Source: Sabethes cyaneus
Taxonomy: Eukaryota > Arthropoda > Insecta > Diptera > Culicidae
Direction: 5' to 3'
NCBI RefSeq assembly: GCF_943734655.1
Contig: NC_071355.1
Span: 70,127,449-70,191,448 of the forward strand
DNA: 64,000 bases
This document shows, piece after piece, positions 10,985-23,254 of the stretch. Below the pieces are notes generated by a model that searched no databases, was not told where the DNA came from, and saw nothing but the letters and a program-made list of their open reading frames with translations. Every line of letters starts with the position of its first letter. Positions within the stretch are counted from its first letter, which is position 1. The position numbers and the translations under genes are program-made.

Positions 10985-13885
10985 CGGCCGGGTGCACACT
11001 AGGACACATGCCCCGCCATCTCTGTGGAATTTAATGAAAAGCAAAATAATTTGTGTAACACAGAGGTCTGCAGTTTTTAATCGACTACTGTTGATGCGAT
11101 AAGTAAATTAATTGCGTAAAAATAATTCCAGTTTCAAGTCCACTTATACATTTCATTTCAAGTTTAGTTTCAAGTCAATAGAAGAAAAGGAAAAATACGA
11201 GAGAAAAAAAAGCAGAACGACAGAATGGGAGTGAAAACGGTACATGAAAAGAAAAAAAAGGGTAAAAGAAGAAAATAGGAAAGCAAAAGAGGGAAAATGA
11301 GAAAAGAGGAAAATGAGTGGAATTGCAAAAAAGGAAAAATTATAAATAATACGATGAGCGAAAAAGAAAGTGAGGATCAACTGGACATAAAAGGGAAAAA
11401 CCGGTAAAAAGAAAACCCGAGATGGAAAAAGAGGAAAAGAAAAAGAAAAAACACGAGAGGAAAATAGAGAAACGAGAATAGAAAAAAAGGAAAAATGGGA
11501 CAGAAAAATGGAGAAAAAATGAAAACTCAAGACAAAAAGGCTAAAAAGGGAAATAAAAGCATAAAATGACATAAAATTAGAAGAAGAACGCAACAGACGA
11601 AAATAACAAAAAAACGGGATAGAATAGGAAGTAAAAGCGAAAAAAGACGGAAACCGGGACCGAAAAAGTCGAAACGGCATAGAAAATGAAAAAAAGCAGA
11701 CAATAACAGAGGAAAAATGTACCTGGAAACGGAGAAAAATGGAAGAAACAAGACAAAAAACGGAACTGAGGAGATTCAGGACTCAGGAAAAGGACGAAAA
11801 ATGGGACAGGCAATGAAGAGAAAAGAAACGGAGAAAGAGAAAAAAGAGCAAAGAGAAGAAGTAAAGAAGAAAGACCGGGCAGATAAAAAGGATATCGGCA
11901 GACAATGAGAAGAATGGAAAAATAGATCAAACGGGATATAGGAGTAAAAAGATAAAACGAAAGAGAAAAGAAAAAAGGGAAAACGGTAAAGAAAAACTGA
12001 AGAAAAGAAAGAGAAACAATAGAGAAAACAAAGAAAGCAAGAAAGAAAAAGGAACAAAAGTCAGAAAAAGTAGAAAAGTAAATGGACTAAAAGAAATGAT
12101 GATACGGAAGAGAAAAGAAAACAAAAAAAATTAATATGGATGTGTAAAACTAGAACGTAGAAGAAAAAATGATAAAGAAACCAAAGGGAACGAGAAAGAA
12201 ATTGAAGACAAACTGGACGGAAACAGATATGAAGCGATTCCAAAAATAGCCTAAAAGTTAAAACTGAACAAAAAAAGTCGAAAAATGGAGCAGAGGAAAA
12301 TCAGGACAGAGAAAAAGGATGATAAAAGAGGACACGAAAAGAAGATGAAACGTATAGAAAAGGAGAAAACAGTGAAAAAAAAAGAAAATCGAGAGTGAGA
12401 AAGAGGAAAAACGTGACAAGAAAGGGAATACGGAACAGAAAAGAAGAAAATTTAAAAGGAAAAAAATAGTGAGATAAAAAAGAAAACCAATAGAAACAAA
12501 GCCATGGTTATAAACGTCCTTCAGAGCTTGACCCTTCTTTATCGACAGACTTCGCAGCCGGTTATTTTTTAGAATACTTTTAACTCGGTAGCGGCACTGC
12601 CCAGTCGAGATTCGGACATACAACGACTGGCTTGTTAGACCACCATCGTACCCCGTAGCTAACTGGGCGGGCTTACCAATAAAGGAACCGAGAAAAATCC
12701 AAAAAAGTGGTCAAACGGGATATAAAGGAAGAAAGCTGGGACAAAATGGGGAAAAGGAAAACAGGAAACACGAACTAAAGAACAAGGTAAAATGGAAGAG
12801 AAAATGGTAAAAAACGGGAATAAAGCAGGAAAGTCGAAGAAGAAAGGGAAAAAACAGAGCCAATAATAGAATAAACATGACAGAAATGAAGGATAGATGA
12901 GGTATTAAAAATAGGAAAAACAGGCGAAGCCGAAAAACAAGAATGAGAACAGATACTTTAGCTTCTTAGAAAAAGACAAAAACTGGAAACGAAGAAAGGG
13001 AAGAAGAGAAGAAAAAGTCGGAATACGGAAACGAAAGTAACAAAAAACCAGTGAAAAACATGAGGAAAAACAGGACTGAAAATAAGAAAGGAGACAGGTA
13101 ACGAAGAAAAGGGGGAAAAAAGAACAATTAAGCAGGAACACTGCATAAAATAAAATTAAGCGAACGAATCAGGAAATTGAGAGCAAAAACGTCACAGAAA
13201 AGGAGAAAACACGGAACAGATAAGAGATAAAACGTATAAAAGAATAAGACAAAAAGTGTCAACCCTAATTTCAAGTAAAACTTCGTGTCTAATTTCGTGT
13301 TCATGTCCGATTTGGAGTAAAACTTTTAGTTCAAATGAATCCAAATTCAAGTCTAATTTAAGGCGGCATAGTACTTGTTACACCATATTTTTTGCCTTAT
13401 TTGAAATATTTTTTTCTCGATAACGCGAAAAGCTAAACGATTCGGGTTTTTTCATTCTAAACATTGCACTTTATACTAATATTAAACTTTAAACATTTCT
13501 AAAAAATACAAAAATTGTAATATCGAAAAAAGGATGGGTCAAACACTAGATAATCTTGTTGGATTTGAAACAAAAACAGAATCATGAGAATTGCTTGAGT
13601 CGTTCTTGAGATATTTATGGTACCGTCTTTCAAAACCTGGTTTCGAGAAAAACCGACGTTGAAGTTTTTATTCGCTGTGTAATCGCTCCAGACATGCGCG
13701 GTACAAATAGCTGTAACTTTGTCAATTTTTGGAATTCATCGAAATGACTTGAAACACATATGGTGAAAATGTTATTCTTTCGAAATAATCAATAAAAAAA
13801 TTCGATTTTTTTAAGTAGAAAAAGTACTATGCCCCCATAATGTCCAATATCAAGTCCTGTCCGATTTCAAGTTCAATTTCCACTG
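10985..13885. repeat. Composite repeat: GC-rich head, purine-rich body, TTTCAAGTCC tail (copy A)
   Basis: The head (10985-11130; GGTGCACACTAGGACACATG, then a conserved AT-rich part) matches 51259-51400. It is followed by TTTCAAGTCC-type degenerate tandem words, then about 2.1 kb of extreme purine-rich DNA (11180-13255), then more TTTCAAGTCC-type words (13260-13360 and 13838-13885) interrupted by a 476-bp inverted-repeat element. Two other copies (51259-51745 and 54480-57180) share parts of this architecture. Phe/Ser/Leu-rich minus-strand frames across the purine body are composition artefacts. Confidence 0.65.
13362..13837. mobile_element. Inverted-repeat MITE with TAA flanks, possibly PIF/Harbinger-type
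   Basis: The left end is GGCGGCATAGTACTT and the right end AAGTACTATGCCCCC, near reverse complements. TAA occurs directly outside both ends (13359-13361 and 13838-13840). The TTTCAAGTCC tandem repeat is interrupted here and resumes on the other side, which confirms an insertion. A 3-bp TAA duplication is typical of PIF/Harbinger elements; assignment to that superfamily is inference. No coding capacity. Confidence 0.7.
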
Positions 13886-15639
13886 TAACTGAGTATTACG
13901 TTCTACGTCACCATTTCGTACCATCCCATATGGATGTGTACCTTGAAGCTTTTACGTCGTTCGAGTTTCATTTTGTTCTGCTACGCAACATGGTGGAATA
14001 TTTTGACGAAACTTGCATCTGTTGTTCTTCATTAACATGTAAACAAAGTTATGTCAAAAGGTTTCAGTTTCTACCACAAGGGGCGTGCTGGTGACGCACG
14101 AGGGGCATTCAAATTCACTTTTAACCAGTCGTTACGAGGAAGGAAACAGCCGTTGGTTCGTTCGAGATTCGCGGTAGACCAGTCATGGGGCTTACTAGTT
14201 TTCCTGACGAGAAGTAAATCAGGGTTCGGACTCTTACCTAGTAATGATGCCGAGTGTTTATACCCTGCGAAATGTCACCGGAGAGTCGAAAATGAAAAAT
14301 GAAAGCCACGAGCGAAATGGGTATTTTAACAATGATTTTATTAATTATATTTGAACTACATTTATTAACCTGTTTGTTACACGGTGCATATCTTAAACCT
14401 AACGTTTGAAGCTACTTGAAATAAAAGCACCGCAATGGGCACTGGAAATAGGGTTCAGCCAAGAAAGAATTCTACCATATAAATCATGTTAATACTTATA
14501 TTTAAGTTGCATCATGCAATTCAGGGACGGTGCGGCCTACTGGGACTGCTGGGGCCCTGATGGCAAGAACATGCGGACGTAGGAGGAGAGAGACTGACAT
14601 ACCTTGATGAAACCAAGATGTGAATTGAGCTTTCGGGATCCTGACAATCGCTTTATTCACGGCGCTCGGTGACGAAGGAGAGACCCATCGATTCTAGCGT
14701 TGAATAGCGGAAGCCAGGCTCAACCAGACCTCCTCGGACCTACCCCGTCGAAATGTTTGTTCTTCTCATCGAACATGTGGGTCTCGACGATACGTCGTTG
14801 AAATCTCGGCTTACTCTGCCGGAACAGGATGTCCGGAATGGTTGAAGATATACAGAAACCGGCCGTTGTTGGCCACGCTAATGACAAGACTAGGGGGAAT
14901 ACCCGTAACGCACGCTTCCAGGTTTCTGATTTCTCCCGACGGTGTTTTTCGAGATGGTTCAATCCTAGTTTTGCGTGCGAACCAGAATGGTTAATCAGGA
15001 CGACCGAATCACGATACTGATTCAAGACGGCTTTCCTCTTCAGGGTCAAAAACTTTATGATAGCACTAGCACGGTTCTATGATGGCTATTCTTTCCTGAT
15101 CAATATCGATGATCAATATCGACGAAACTACACGTGAACCCGTCAACCATGGTACAAAAATTCACCGTCGAATCTATAGAGAAAGGCCGTAATCCAGGCT
15201 CTTTTCGATTTTTTCGATTCCGGTCGGAGAACAGACAACAACGATCCTGTCTCTCGATCGGTTTAACCACGAATGATGTTTTCTCCTTCGGTCTCCTCTC
15301 TCTATCTCTTACCACACTCTCCTTCTTTCTCCAACACCGGACACAGTGGTGCTGCGTCGATTTCGCGCCGAAGAGTTAGTCGTGTTTTCCGGATTGAATA
15401 TTTTAATGCGGTTCTTTGCCATCTTTTTTTGTGGTCTGTACAACTGTAGTGTTTTCTTGTGACTTCATGCAGGGTCTAACATCATTCATTTTGGCTGGGT
15501 TACTAATTAGCTGGGTGTTGAATTTATGGTTAGTACATTAAACTACTTAAATCCATTTCATTTAACTTTTTACTCTTAATCTCTGATAAACTATACTATT
15601 ATACTATACTATTATACTAGCATAAATTTCAAAAATCGC
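13886..15639. other. Unassigned region, part moderately GC-rich (14520-15380)
   Basis: Several 60-110-codon frames occur on both strands between 14500 and 15380, where composition is less AT-biased. None shows a recognisable domain or clear splice structure. This could be a degraded mobile-element coding region or an unrecognised host exon. Confidence 0.35.
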
Positions 15640-15705
15640 GAAAATTGCTTAAATTTCAAAATCTGCATAAAAACCGCGTAAGGAGCGACTCTAGCGTGTT
15701 CGATT
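15640..15705. repeat. Half copy of the CGCGTAAA-type MITE
   Basis: Words such as AAAACCGCGTAAGGAGCGACT followed by CTAGCGTGTT match the inner repeat and right end of the element at 6848-7156. The left half is missing. Confidence 0.6.
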
Positions 15706-15989
15706 TGAATATTATTATTGAATAAATCTTTCTCACGATCCTTATTTTTTGCCTTTTCTACTAACACGATATTCTTTGTTTTCCTGTAACACCTATGAAG
15801 GTAGTATGGTGTTCTCTGCACTTTCAAGAGTAGATACTACACTAACATTCGTTCTCACTTCCTCTGCGATTGTTCGGTCATAGCCAAGTATACAACGCTC
15901 ATATCTAGCAATCTACGATGTGTGCTAATCCTAGTAACCTACACTACTTAAATCTATTACAAATGAAATGAAACATTTTCAAATTATAG

Positions 15990-16445
15990 TAAAAAGTTAA
16001 CAAAAAATATATACTATCCACGATATAACATACGATAATTGAAAAAAGAAAAGCAATATTTTAGTTAAAAGTAAGATTACAAAATCTTGTGAAATTAGCG
16101 GCAATGAAAAGGTAAAATAACGGAACGGAAAAGGAGTAGATATAAATTGAGAAAAAATAATAAAAATACATACATAAGGTAATTCGTAGCGATAAGCAAG
16201 AAAGCCATACAAAATGCGAATAAAGAAATGATAACAGTAGTAATAACGAGAAATAAAAGAATTGAAATTATGGACTGAGCACAGTGAAAACAACTTACTA
16301 CCAATAGAAAGTGGGCGAAGAAAATGATAATATAGATATGGCGAGCAGATGAATGCAAACAAACAGCAAATTAACATAACTACACGAGGCATTATAGGGT
16401 AAGTGCCAAACGAAACTGTATAGAAAAAATGAATAATACGTTCCA
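15990..16445. repeat. A-rich, purine-leaning low-complexity DNA
   Basis: The plus strand is rich in A with GAAAAG/GATAA words, a milder version of the purine-rich repeats. The minus-strand hydrophobic frames here are Phe/Ile/Leu-rich composition artefacts. Confidence 0.5.
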
Positions 16446-17035
16446 AGTAATTTGAACGTCAATAAATTACCACAAACTGACAGCAATGGGACCGAAGAAT
16501 ATGAAACTGTTGGGATACTTCACTCTTCTGCAAAACACTGTAAATTCTTCCACTTCTAGAAGCAAACTGCTTTGTTAAAATTATGTTTCATTAAACGTAC
16601 CTGCTCAGCAGGTAAATATGTACAGTAGTCACAGTCGGTAGATATCATCGGTAAACAGTCATAAAGGACTACCTGTAACCTGCGTGCGTCGCCTAACCTT
16701 GTACACTATGTAACACTAACTCTATGTTATGTACTCTATGTACGCTCAATGCTTTTGCTTGACTTGAATGCAAGCTGGTATAATTGGTTTGAGTCTTTGC
16801 TTAATGTGTGTGATTCTTACCACGAAAATATGGCGCCTTATCGGGGGCCTGGTTTTGATTGCAGACAAGGCTTGCAGGCTTATATATGGATAAACGTCTC
16901 GCCTTGTACTGAATGTACGTCTCACGTGAATGAGGTTACATCCTACGTAAGCCTAAACCTTATTCGCTCTTGTCATTCCGCGGTTGCAACCGTCATGGCA
17001 TGACAATTGAATTACATTAGCCACCCAAGTAGCAC
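16446..17035. other. Unassigned DNA
   Basis: No supported feature. An 84-codon plus-strand frame at 16749-17003 has no recognisable domain. Confidence 0.4.
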
Positions 17036-17162
17036 CTTTTTACCTTTGTTATACTATAACAAAGGTTTAAAAATTGGTCGAAAAACACAAAATTGATCCG
17101 AGGCCCGGAGGGCCAAGTCACATATACCAATCGATAGGGTTCGACGATTTGAGCAATGTCTG

Positions 17163-17198
<36 letters not shown>

Positions 17199-18695
17199 AT
17201 GATTTTTTCTATCGCCTGTTTCTCAGAGATGGCTGAACCGAATCGTTCGCTATTACTTTTGTTTGAAAGGTATTATTGTCTAGTAGATCACTATTGAGTT
17301 GTTTCGTGATACGACATTTCGTTTAAAAGTTATAAGCAAAAATGTGAAAAATACGTGACACGGGTTTCTCCGGAACTGCATGACCGATTTCAACGATCTT
17401 AGTATCAAATGAAAGCCCTTATTGAAACTAAATTGTTCAGGAATTTTTAATTGAAAACAAACAAGCAGTTTAAAAGTTATGCTTAAAAAACCTGTTTTGA
17501 CAAGGTAATAATTATCGCCTGTTTCTTAGAGATGACCAAACCGATTTATGCGCTATTAGTCTCATTCGAAAGATAATATATTCTAATAGATCACTATTGA
17601 ATGATTTTTTGATTGGACGTTTAATTTGAAAGTTACGAGCAACCGTATACACCACACCAAAATTAACAAAAAATAATTCAGATCTTAACCAAGATAATTA
17701 ACCTAATTTCAATTATTTTAATATCAAACGAGAGGTTTTGACACTACGAATATATATGCAAAATTTCATAAGAATTGGTTTTACCGGTCAAAAGATATTA
17801 ACCCTCGAACACTCGCACTAACTTTTGTAACGCAGTTACTCGCGCGCACAATAGCCCCAAACCAAAGAAAACGTGTGCACTAGAGTTTTGACTGCGAAAA
17901 CTTGATTTTGGGTTTATCGAACCTTTGGAAGAGTTGCTTGAAATTGAAAGCTCTATCGTTTGGTGGAATTCAAATTTTGATTAATCCCCCTAAAAGTTAA
18001 ATAAATAAAATATTTTTCTTCAGTGTCAATATAACACATTGATGTGTTCTGTAAAGTTATAGAGCATATTATTACAAGATATTTTGCTAAAGTCAGTAAC
18101 CTTCTATCTCTGCAGCGAAGATAGAAAAATCTTATTTATTGTATATGAATTTGTAAAATCAGTTTTTCTATTTTTGCTCTTTTTGTAATTGTTGTATGAC
18201 TTTTTCATGTACTACAAAACTGTACAAATAGTAAAAATACACAACTTTGCTGAAAATAGTATACCTGTATGTTTGCTTGTTTAGGAACTGTAGAACTTTG
18301 ATTACAATCAATACCCTAATTAGAATGGCATTACAGGAAACTATGCATAGCTCAAAAACCTATAAACTAGACGTTTACTAGACAATGTATATGTTAAAGA
18401 ATAAGATTTCCTATTACAACTTACTTTTATTTGCACTTACTCAGGTTAATAACAACTTACTTATCCTTACTCAGCAATTTCATGAACAAAGGATGTATCA
18501 AAATTTAAAAGTATTTTGTTCAAATTTTGTAAACATATTCAATTTTCAAAAATTTTATGTAAACCAACGCACTACGCAACGATAGAGCAACCAATAGATG
18601 AATTATGTTCCGAAGACGTGTAGATTTCTATCTCAAACAGCAAGTAAGACCGTATAACAAAGGTTCCTTTCACCACTAGGTGGATTAAATCGGGT
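17036..18695. repeat. Non-coding interspersed repeat 'P25', copy 2
   Basis: Same start (CTTTTT plus the 25-bp palindrome with arm ACCTTTGTTATA) and same end (GTATAACAAAGGT then CCACTAGGTGGATTAAATCG) as 4545-6617. Similarity is high throughout, with scattered substitutions. It lacks about 400 bp present in copy 1: after ACCCTAATT it jumps to the GGCATTACAGG segment. It has a TG tract near its left end and no coding capacity. Same orientation as copy 1. Confidence 0.75.
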
Positions 18696-18825
18696 TTTAT
18701 CACTTCTGGTTGCTGCAACCTATTTATGGTCGAAATTAGTCATTAATCGGTTACCACAACTAGTTTATAACAACTGTGCTAGTAGGGCAGTCCATGACTG
18801 CATATGTCGCCTGTTTGCAGCGTTA
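18692..18825. repeat. Interspersed repeat shared with 9503-9605
   Basis: Follows directly after the P25 copy. It contains GGGTTTTATCAC, GGTCGAAATTAGTCATTAAT and GGTTACCAC in the same order as the 9503 copy. Confidence 0.45.
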
Positions 18826-18854
18826 TGTAGCAAGCAAGCTGCTTGCTTGCCTGA

Positions 18855-19075
18855 GCTTCTAAGTTGGTCTCGAGGTACGACACTGATCTAACGAACCAGA
18901 CGTCACATGTTTGAATCTCGACTGGGCGAGACTGCTCGAGTCAATAGAATTGTTGCATCAGCCCTACAATTGTTCTGCACTCTTACAGCTGGCTGCGAAG
19001 AGTGTCGTATAAAAACAGAAGATCAAGTTTCCAACCCGGAAGGTAGCATTTAGCATTTGCTTTGCTTTGTAGCAA
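18855..19075 (+). mobile_element. tRNA-related SINE
   Basis: A box-A-like segment (TTGGTCTCGAGGT, 18864-18876) is followed about 30 nt later by a box-B-like segment (TGTTTGAATCTCG, 18908-18920), the spacing of an internal RNA polymerase III promoter. A non-tRNA body then contains TGCACTCTTACAGCTGGCTG and GTGTCGTATAAAAACAGAAG. This organisation is typical of insect tRNA-derived SINEs. No family name is asserted. Confidence 0.65.
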
Positions 19076-19687
19076 CCAAAAAACACGATCGAAAGAGATG
19101 TTTGGACAATAAATTTTCAAACAGCTATATCTAAGACGGATTACCACTGGTGGGGTCTAAGCTTAGATCGAAGTAGAAAGTTACAGTGATTAGCTCGGAA
19201 GTCTAGCAGCAAATGAATGACGATAATAGCTCTGCTTTTCTTTTTATGTCACTAGCTGACCCGACAAACTTCGTATTGCCACAAATTAACCTGTGTTGTA
19301 CATAAATCATGAATTTCGGATGATCTTTGTCACAATCTCGAGTTTTGCAAGTTTCTGAGGAGTTCAACCTTAGATGATTTTGGCCTTAGATCATTTTGGC
19401 AGTTTTGTAACTATGAAAACATCGCAGGTAACCAATAAGCATCACCAATGCTATTCAAAGGTAGGTCAATAAGCATTTAAGTCGCCTTAAATGCTACTTA
19501 AATGCTATTTTGGCAAAATTCAGCAAATTCAGCTACTTTACTGTTAACCTTCTTATAGTGCTGACAATACTAATTTACAGCTAATTACCGACACGAAGAA
19601 TTTGAATACAATTTTGGATGCCAATTTACAACACCTATGCAGTCAAAAAGCTAATATACAACAACGTCTTCTCCACCGGGACGCAAT

Positions 19688-21592
19688 GTGCAAAGTATTT
19701 CGGAAGCCCCTGATCCGTCCGACACAGTCGAGCCTCCCGCAGCCTGCGTTCATCATAGTCGTCCTGGTCCTGTGGTCGGAACTGGAGAAGGGGTCTTCCC
19801 GCCCTCGTACTCAGGCAAGTACTCATCGTCTGATGACGTTATACTGTCTGAAGTATCTTCATCTTCCAGTACCAATGCACGTGGCAACTTTCGTGCTGCC
19901 TCTAATCTACATGTTTTGTATCAAAACGTTGGTGGTATGAACAGTTCCATCAATAATTATTTGCTGGCCAGTTCTCACTGCTGCTACGATATCATCGCGC
20001 TAACCGAAACCTGGCTCAACGATCGCACCCATTCATCTCAAGTGTTCGACAGGAGTTACGATGTCTTTCGCTGCGACCGCTGCCGGTTAAATAGTCCAAA
20101 GATTTCCGGAGGAGGAGTACTACTTGCAGTTCGTCGAGAGCTGAAACCACGCGTTATCCCGAATGATGCTTGGTTAGGCGTTGAACAAGTGTGGGTTGAA
20201 ACCAAATTGTCTGATCGTTCCCTCTTTCTGTGTGCGATATACCTGCCACCTGATCGTATCCGCGATGCAGCCCTGTTATCGGTCCATACTGACTCGGTTG
20301 CCACAGTGTGCTCTAAACTGAAGCCGTTAGACGAAGTCTTAGTTATCGGTGATTTCAATCTCCCAGGAATCAAATGGCATCCCACGCGATTAGGATTTCT
20401 GTACCCCGATGCCGACAACTCGACGCTATCACCAAGTACTGCTGCCCTGCTGGATTCATACAGTACCAACCTGCTGCAGCAAATAAACTACGTCGAGAAT
20501 ACTAACGGACGGATTCTAGACCTCTGCTTCGTAAGCAACACTGAATGTGCTCCAGCAATCTTCGAAGCTGCCGCTCCACTTGTTAAACACGTGCCCCATC
20601 ATCCTCCATTGCATCTTGTCCTTGAAAACCGAGCCGCAAAACACTTCCGCCAGACTGTACCTGCAGTATACTATGATTTTAAAAACGCTGACTATGACAC
20701 CATTTCTGACGTCCTATCAAGTATCGATTGGGTAGATGTTTTAAATTCGGACGAAATTGATACTGCAGTGCAAACATTCTCCAACATCATGAGTTATGTA
20801 ATCGACAGGCACGTACCCAAGCGAATGCTTTCAAAGTTTTCGCGTACCCCATGGCAAACAAGAGAATTACGTCAATTGAAAACCGCAAAGCGAGCAGCTT
20901 TACGTCGTTTTTCAAGGCACCGTACTGTGATGTTGAGGGATTATTATGTGAAGCTAAACCATAAGTATCGACGTATGAGCCAATTATGCTATCGGTCCAA
21001 CATCAGCTCTATGCAACGAAAACTGAAATCGAACCCGAAGTCGTTCTGGAAATTTGTAAATAATCAAAGGAATGAGTCTGGACTACCTTCCTCAATGATG
21101 TATAATGGGCGCTGGAGCTCCGAACCGCAGATGATTAGTGATCTCTTTGCCGCTAAATTCAGAGGTGTTTTTTCGGAGGAGTTTTTGAACCTGGAACAAA
21201 TTGAATCTGCTGCTGAATCTGTACCCTTTCTTGGTCATTCGTTCACCCAAATCGAGTTAGACGAATCGATGATAAAGTCAGCAATAATTAGACTCAAAGC
21301 GTCTTACTCCGTTGGCCCTGATGGCATTCCATCTGCTTTGCTGAAAAAGTGCACTGCCAGCTTGTTGACTCCACTGCATCGTATTTTTAATATGTCTTTG
21401 GCCAAAGGCAAGTTCCCGACTTTTTGGAAATCTTCGTTTTTGTTTCCTGTCTATAAAAAAGGGGAGAAAATGCATATTGAAAATTATCGTGGTATATCTG
21501 CCCTGAGCTCGGTTGGTAAACTTTTTGAGCTTGCTGTATTGGATTGCATTTATGCAACACGGATTTATGCCAAAGCGCTCAACTGTGACTAA
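19688..21592 (+). pseudogene. LINE ORF2, N-terminal part: endonuclease and start of RT
   Basis: This is a frame of 634 codons. The APE-like endonuclease spans about residues 74-310, with catalytic-site candidates N80 (YQNVGG), E107 (LTETW), and D222 and N224 (VIGDFN). The usual SDH end motif appears as a VPHHPPL-type sequence. The RT begins near residue 540 (SVGPDGIPS), with YKKGEK and NYRGISAL about residues 590-605. From about 21545 the frame goes astray: the last dozen codons are out of register, and the correct continuation is in the next frame. The product would nick target DNA and prime cDNA synthesis in the nucleus; this copy is broken. Confidence 0.88.
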
Positions 21593-22754
21593 TCTTTTAT
21601 CGTTTACTTCTTATATAACAGATAGCTACAATCATTCTGAGCAAACTGATGCAGTTTATTTTGACCTAACAGCGGCATTCGATAGTATTAACCACGAGAT
21701 TGCCATAGCCAAACTGGAAAAGCTAGGATTCGGCGGCAGAGTTATCAGTTGGTTGCGTTCGTATCTCACTGGCCGTCGGCTAGCAGTGAAAATTGGTGAT
21801 AATTATTCTGAAGAATTTTCTGCTCCATCTGGAATTCCCCAAGGCAGCCACCTAGGACCGTTGATATTCCTTCTATACATCAATGATGTGAATTTTAAAC
21901 TCGAAGTTCCCCGTTTGTCCTTCGCCGACGATTTGAAAATCTTCTATCGTATCAGCTCTATCGCCGACGCCCACGTGCTTCAGCAACAGTTAGACAACTT
22001 TGCAGACTGGTGTTGCACAAACCGTATGAAAGTTAATCCCAGTAAATGTGCCGCGATTACATTCTCAAGAAAAAAAGAACCTATCTCTTTCGACTACAAG
22101 CTTTTAGATACTAGCATTGGAAGGACTAACTGCATCAAAGATCTAGGCGTGCTATTAGATAGCAAACTATCGTTCCAGCAGCATATTTCATATGTAATCG
22201 GGAAATCATCTCGTTGCTTGGGATTCATAATGAGAGTGTCTAGGAATTTTACGGACATTTACTGCCTGAAATCTCTCTACTGTTCACTCGTTCGTTCAGT
22301 TCTTGAATATTGCTCGGTAATTTGGAACCCTCATTACCTCAATGGAGTACACAGGATCGAAGCTGTCCAACGAAGATTTGTTCGATATGCTCTTCGGCGG
22401 TTACCGTGGAATAATCCACTCCAGCTACCAAGTTACGAAAGTCGTGCACAACTTATGGGACTTGACTCACTGCAAGTGAGGCGTGAGCTTTCACGTGCTA
22501 TGCTGATTGCCGATCTGCTAACCAATCACATCGATTGCCCTTCGCTTCTCGGCGAATTAAATATCAACGTCCGCTCTCGAGCTCTTCGTGATAGTGCCTT
22601 CTTCAGATTGCCTGTTCGACGTACTAATTACGGAACCCACGGTGCTGTCATCGGTCTGCAGCGAACCTTTAATAGAGTTTCTTCTGGATTCGACTACCAC
22701 ATTCCACGTTCTAGAATTAAAGTGAATATTTTAAGTATACTTAAGCATCATTAG
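21545..22754 (+). pseudogene. LINE ORF2, C-terminal part: RT core and tail
   Basis: The frame continues as QHGFMPKRSTVTNLL, then FDLTAAFDSINHE (first catalytic Asp), GIPQGSHLGPLIFLLYINDV, and LSFADDLKIF, the FADD form of the RT active site, followed by thumb and C-terminal blocks ending at a stop at 22752-22754. Relative to related elements, roughly 15-20 residues that normally lie between ELAVLD and QHGFMP are missing. A small deletion near 21545 therefore both removed sequence and shifted the frame. Everything downstream is free of stops. Confidence 0.88.
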
Positions 22755-23254
22755 GACCATTTGGGTCTGTTGACTGGTAACAAATAAACAAATAAACAAA
22801 TAAACGTGCAGTATAAAATGCCAAATACGCTGATTTGCTGCTTACGTTAAGGCTTATTAGTTACCTGGAATGGGTAGTTCAATATACAAATTTGCAATTT
22901 TTCATCACAGTAAAGTAGAAAACAACTCCCCTGTCCCCTCATTGCATAGCCAGAAAGTGGATAGTAATATTCGCCATGATTGTACAACATTACGCCGAAT
23001 ATCATTTTGCGAAAAACCTTAAGCGGAATGTACCATTTCACGGAAAACTTTTTTGTGGAAAGTACCATTTCGCGATCCTCTCCTTACTCGCTGTCCCTCG
23101 TTCCAGAAAACCCAGGTAGACCTAGGAAAATAAATAAACCTAGACATTTCTGATTTCTGCGGGGAGTTGCCTCCCCCACAGTGGGCGGCGCTACCGACGG
23201 CGGGTCGCCGGCAACAATCGCGGCCGTCTCGTCCTGAATGATCTAGTGTTACTA

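Larger units (their letters stand above)
19560..22805 (+). mobile_element. Near-complete non-LTR retrotransposon (CR1/L2/Jockey-type group)
   Basis: The element carries an APE-type endonuclease and reverse transcriptase in one coding region and ends in a short tandem tail, repeated AAACAAATAAAC, at about 22781-22804. The left boundary is estimated from where the host element's sequence stops. No ORF1/gag-type protein was found, so the copy may be 5' truncated. The clade is inferred from motif style and the short-repeat tail rather than poly(A). Related fragments lie on the minus strand at 24262-26085, 32470-33330, 59460-60160 and 61976-62540. Confidence 0.8.
19425..22867. mobile_element. Inverted-repeat element hosting a LINE
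   Basis: The left end reads CAGGTAACCAATAAGC. The right end, reverse-complemented, reads CAGGTAACTAATAAGC: 15 of 16 identical. Internal words near both ends also correspond (GCAAATTCAGC against GCTGATTTGC). The original element was probably a small non-autonomous DNA transposon; nearly all its present length is the LINE inserted inside it. A target-site duplication could not be fixed with certainty. Confidence 0.6.

Noticed and set aside
11153..13146. Many Phe/Leu/Ser-rich minus-strand frames resembling membrane proteins
   Set aside because: They result from purine-rich low-complexity DNA read on the opposite strand. The hydrophobicity is a composition artefact.
14720..15379. Frames of 63-109 codons in a GC-richer block
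   Set aside because: No recognisable motif and neither strand preferred. Left as unassigned instead of being called a gene.
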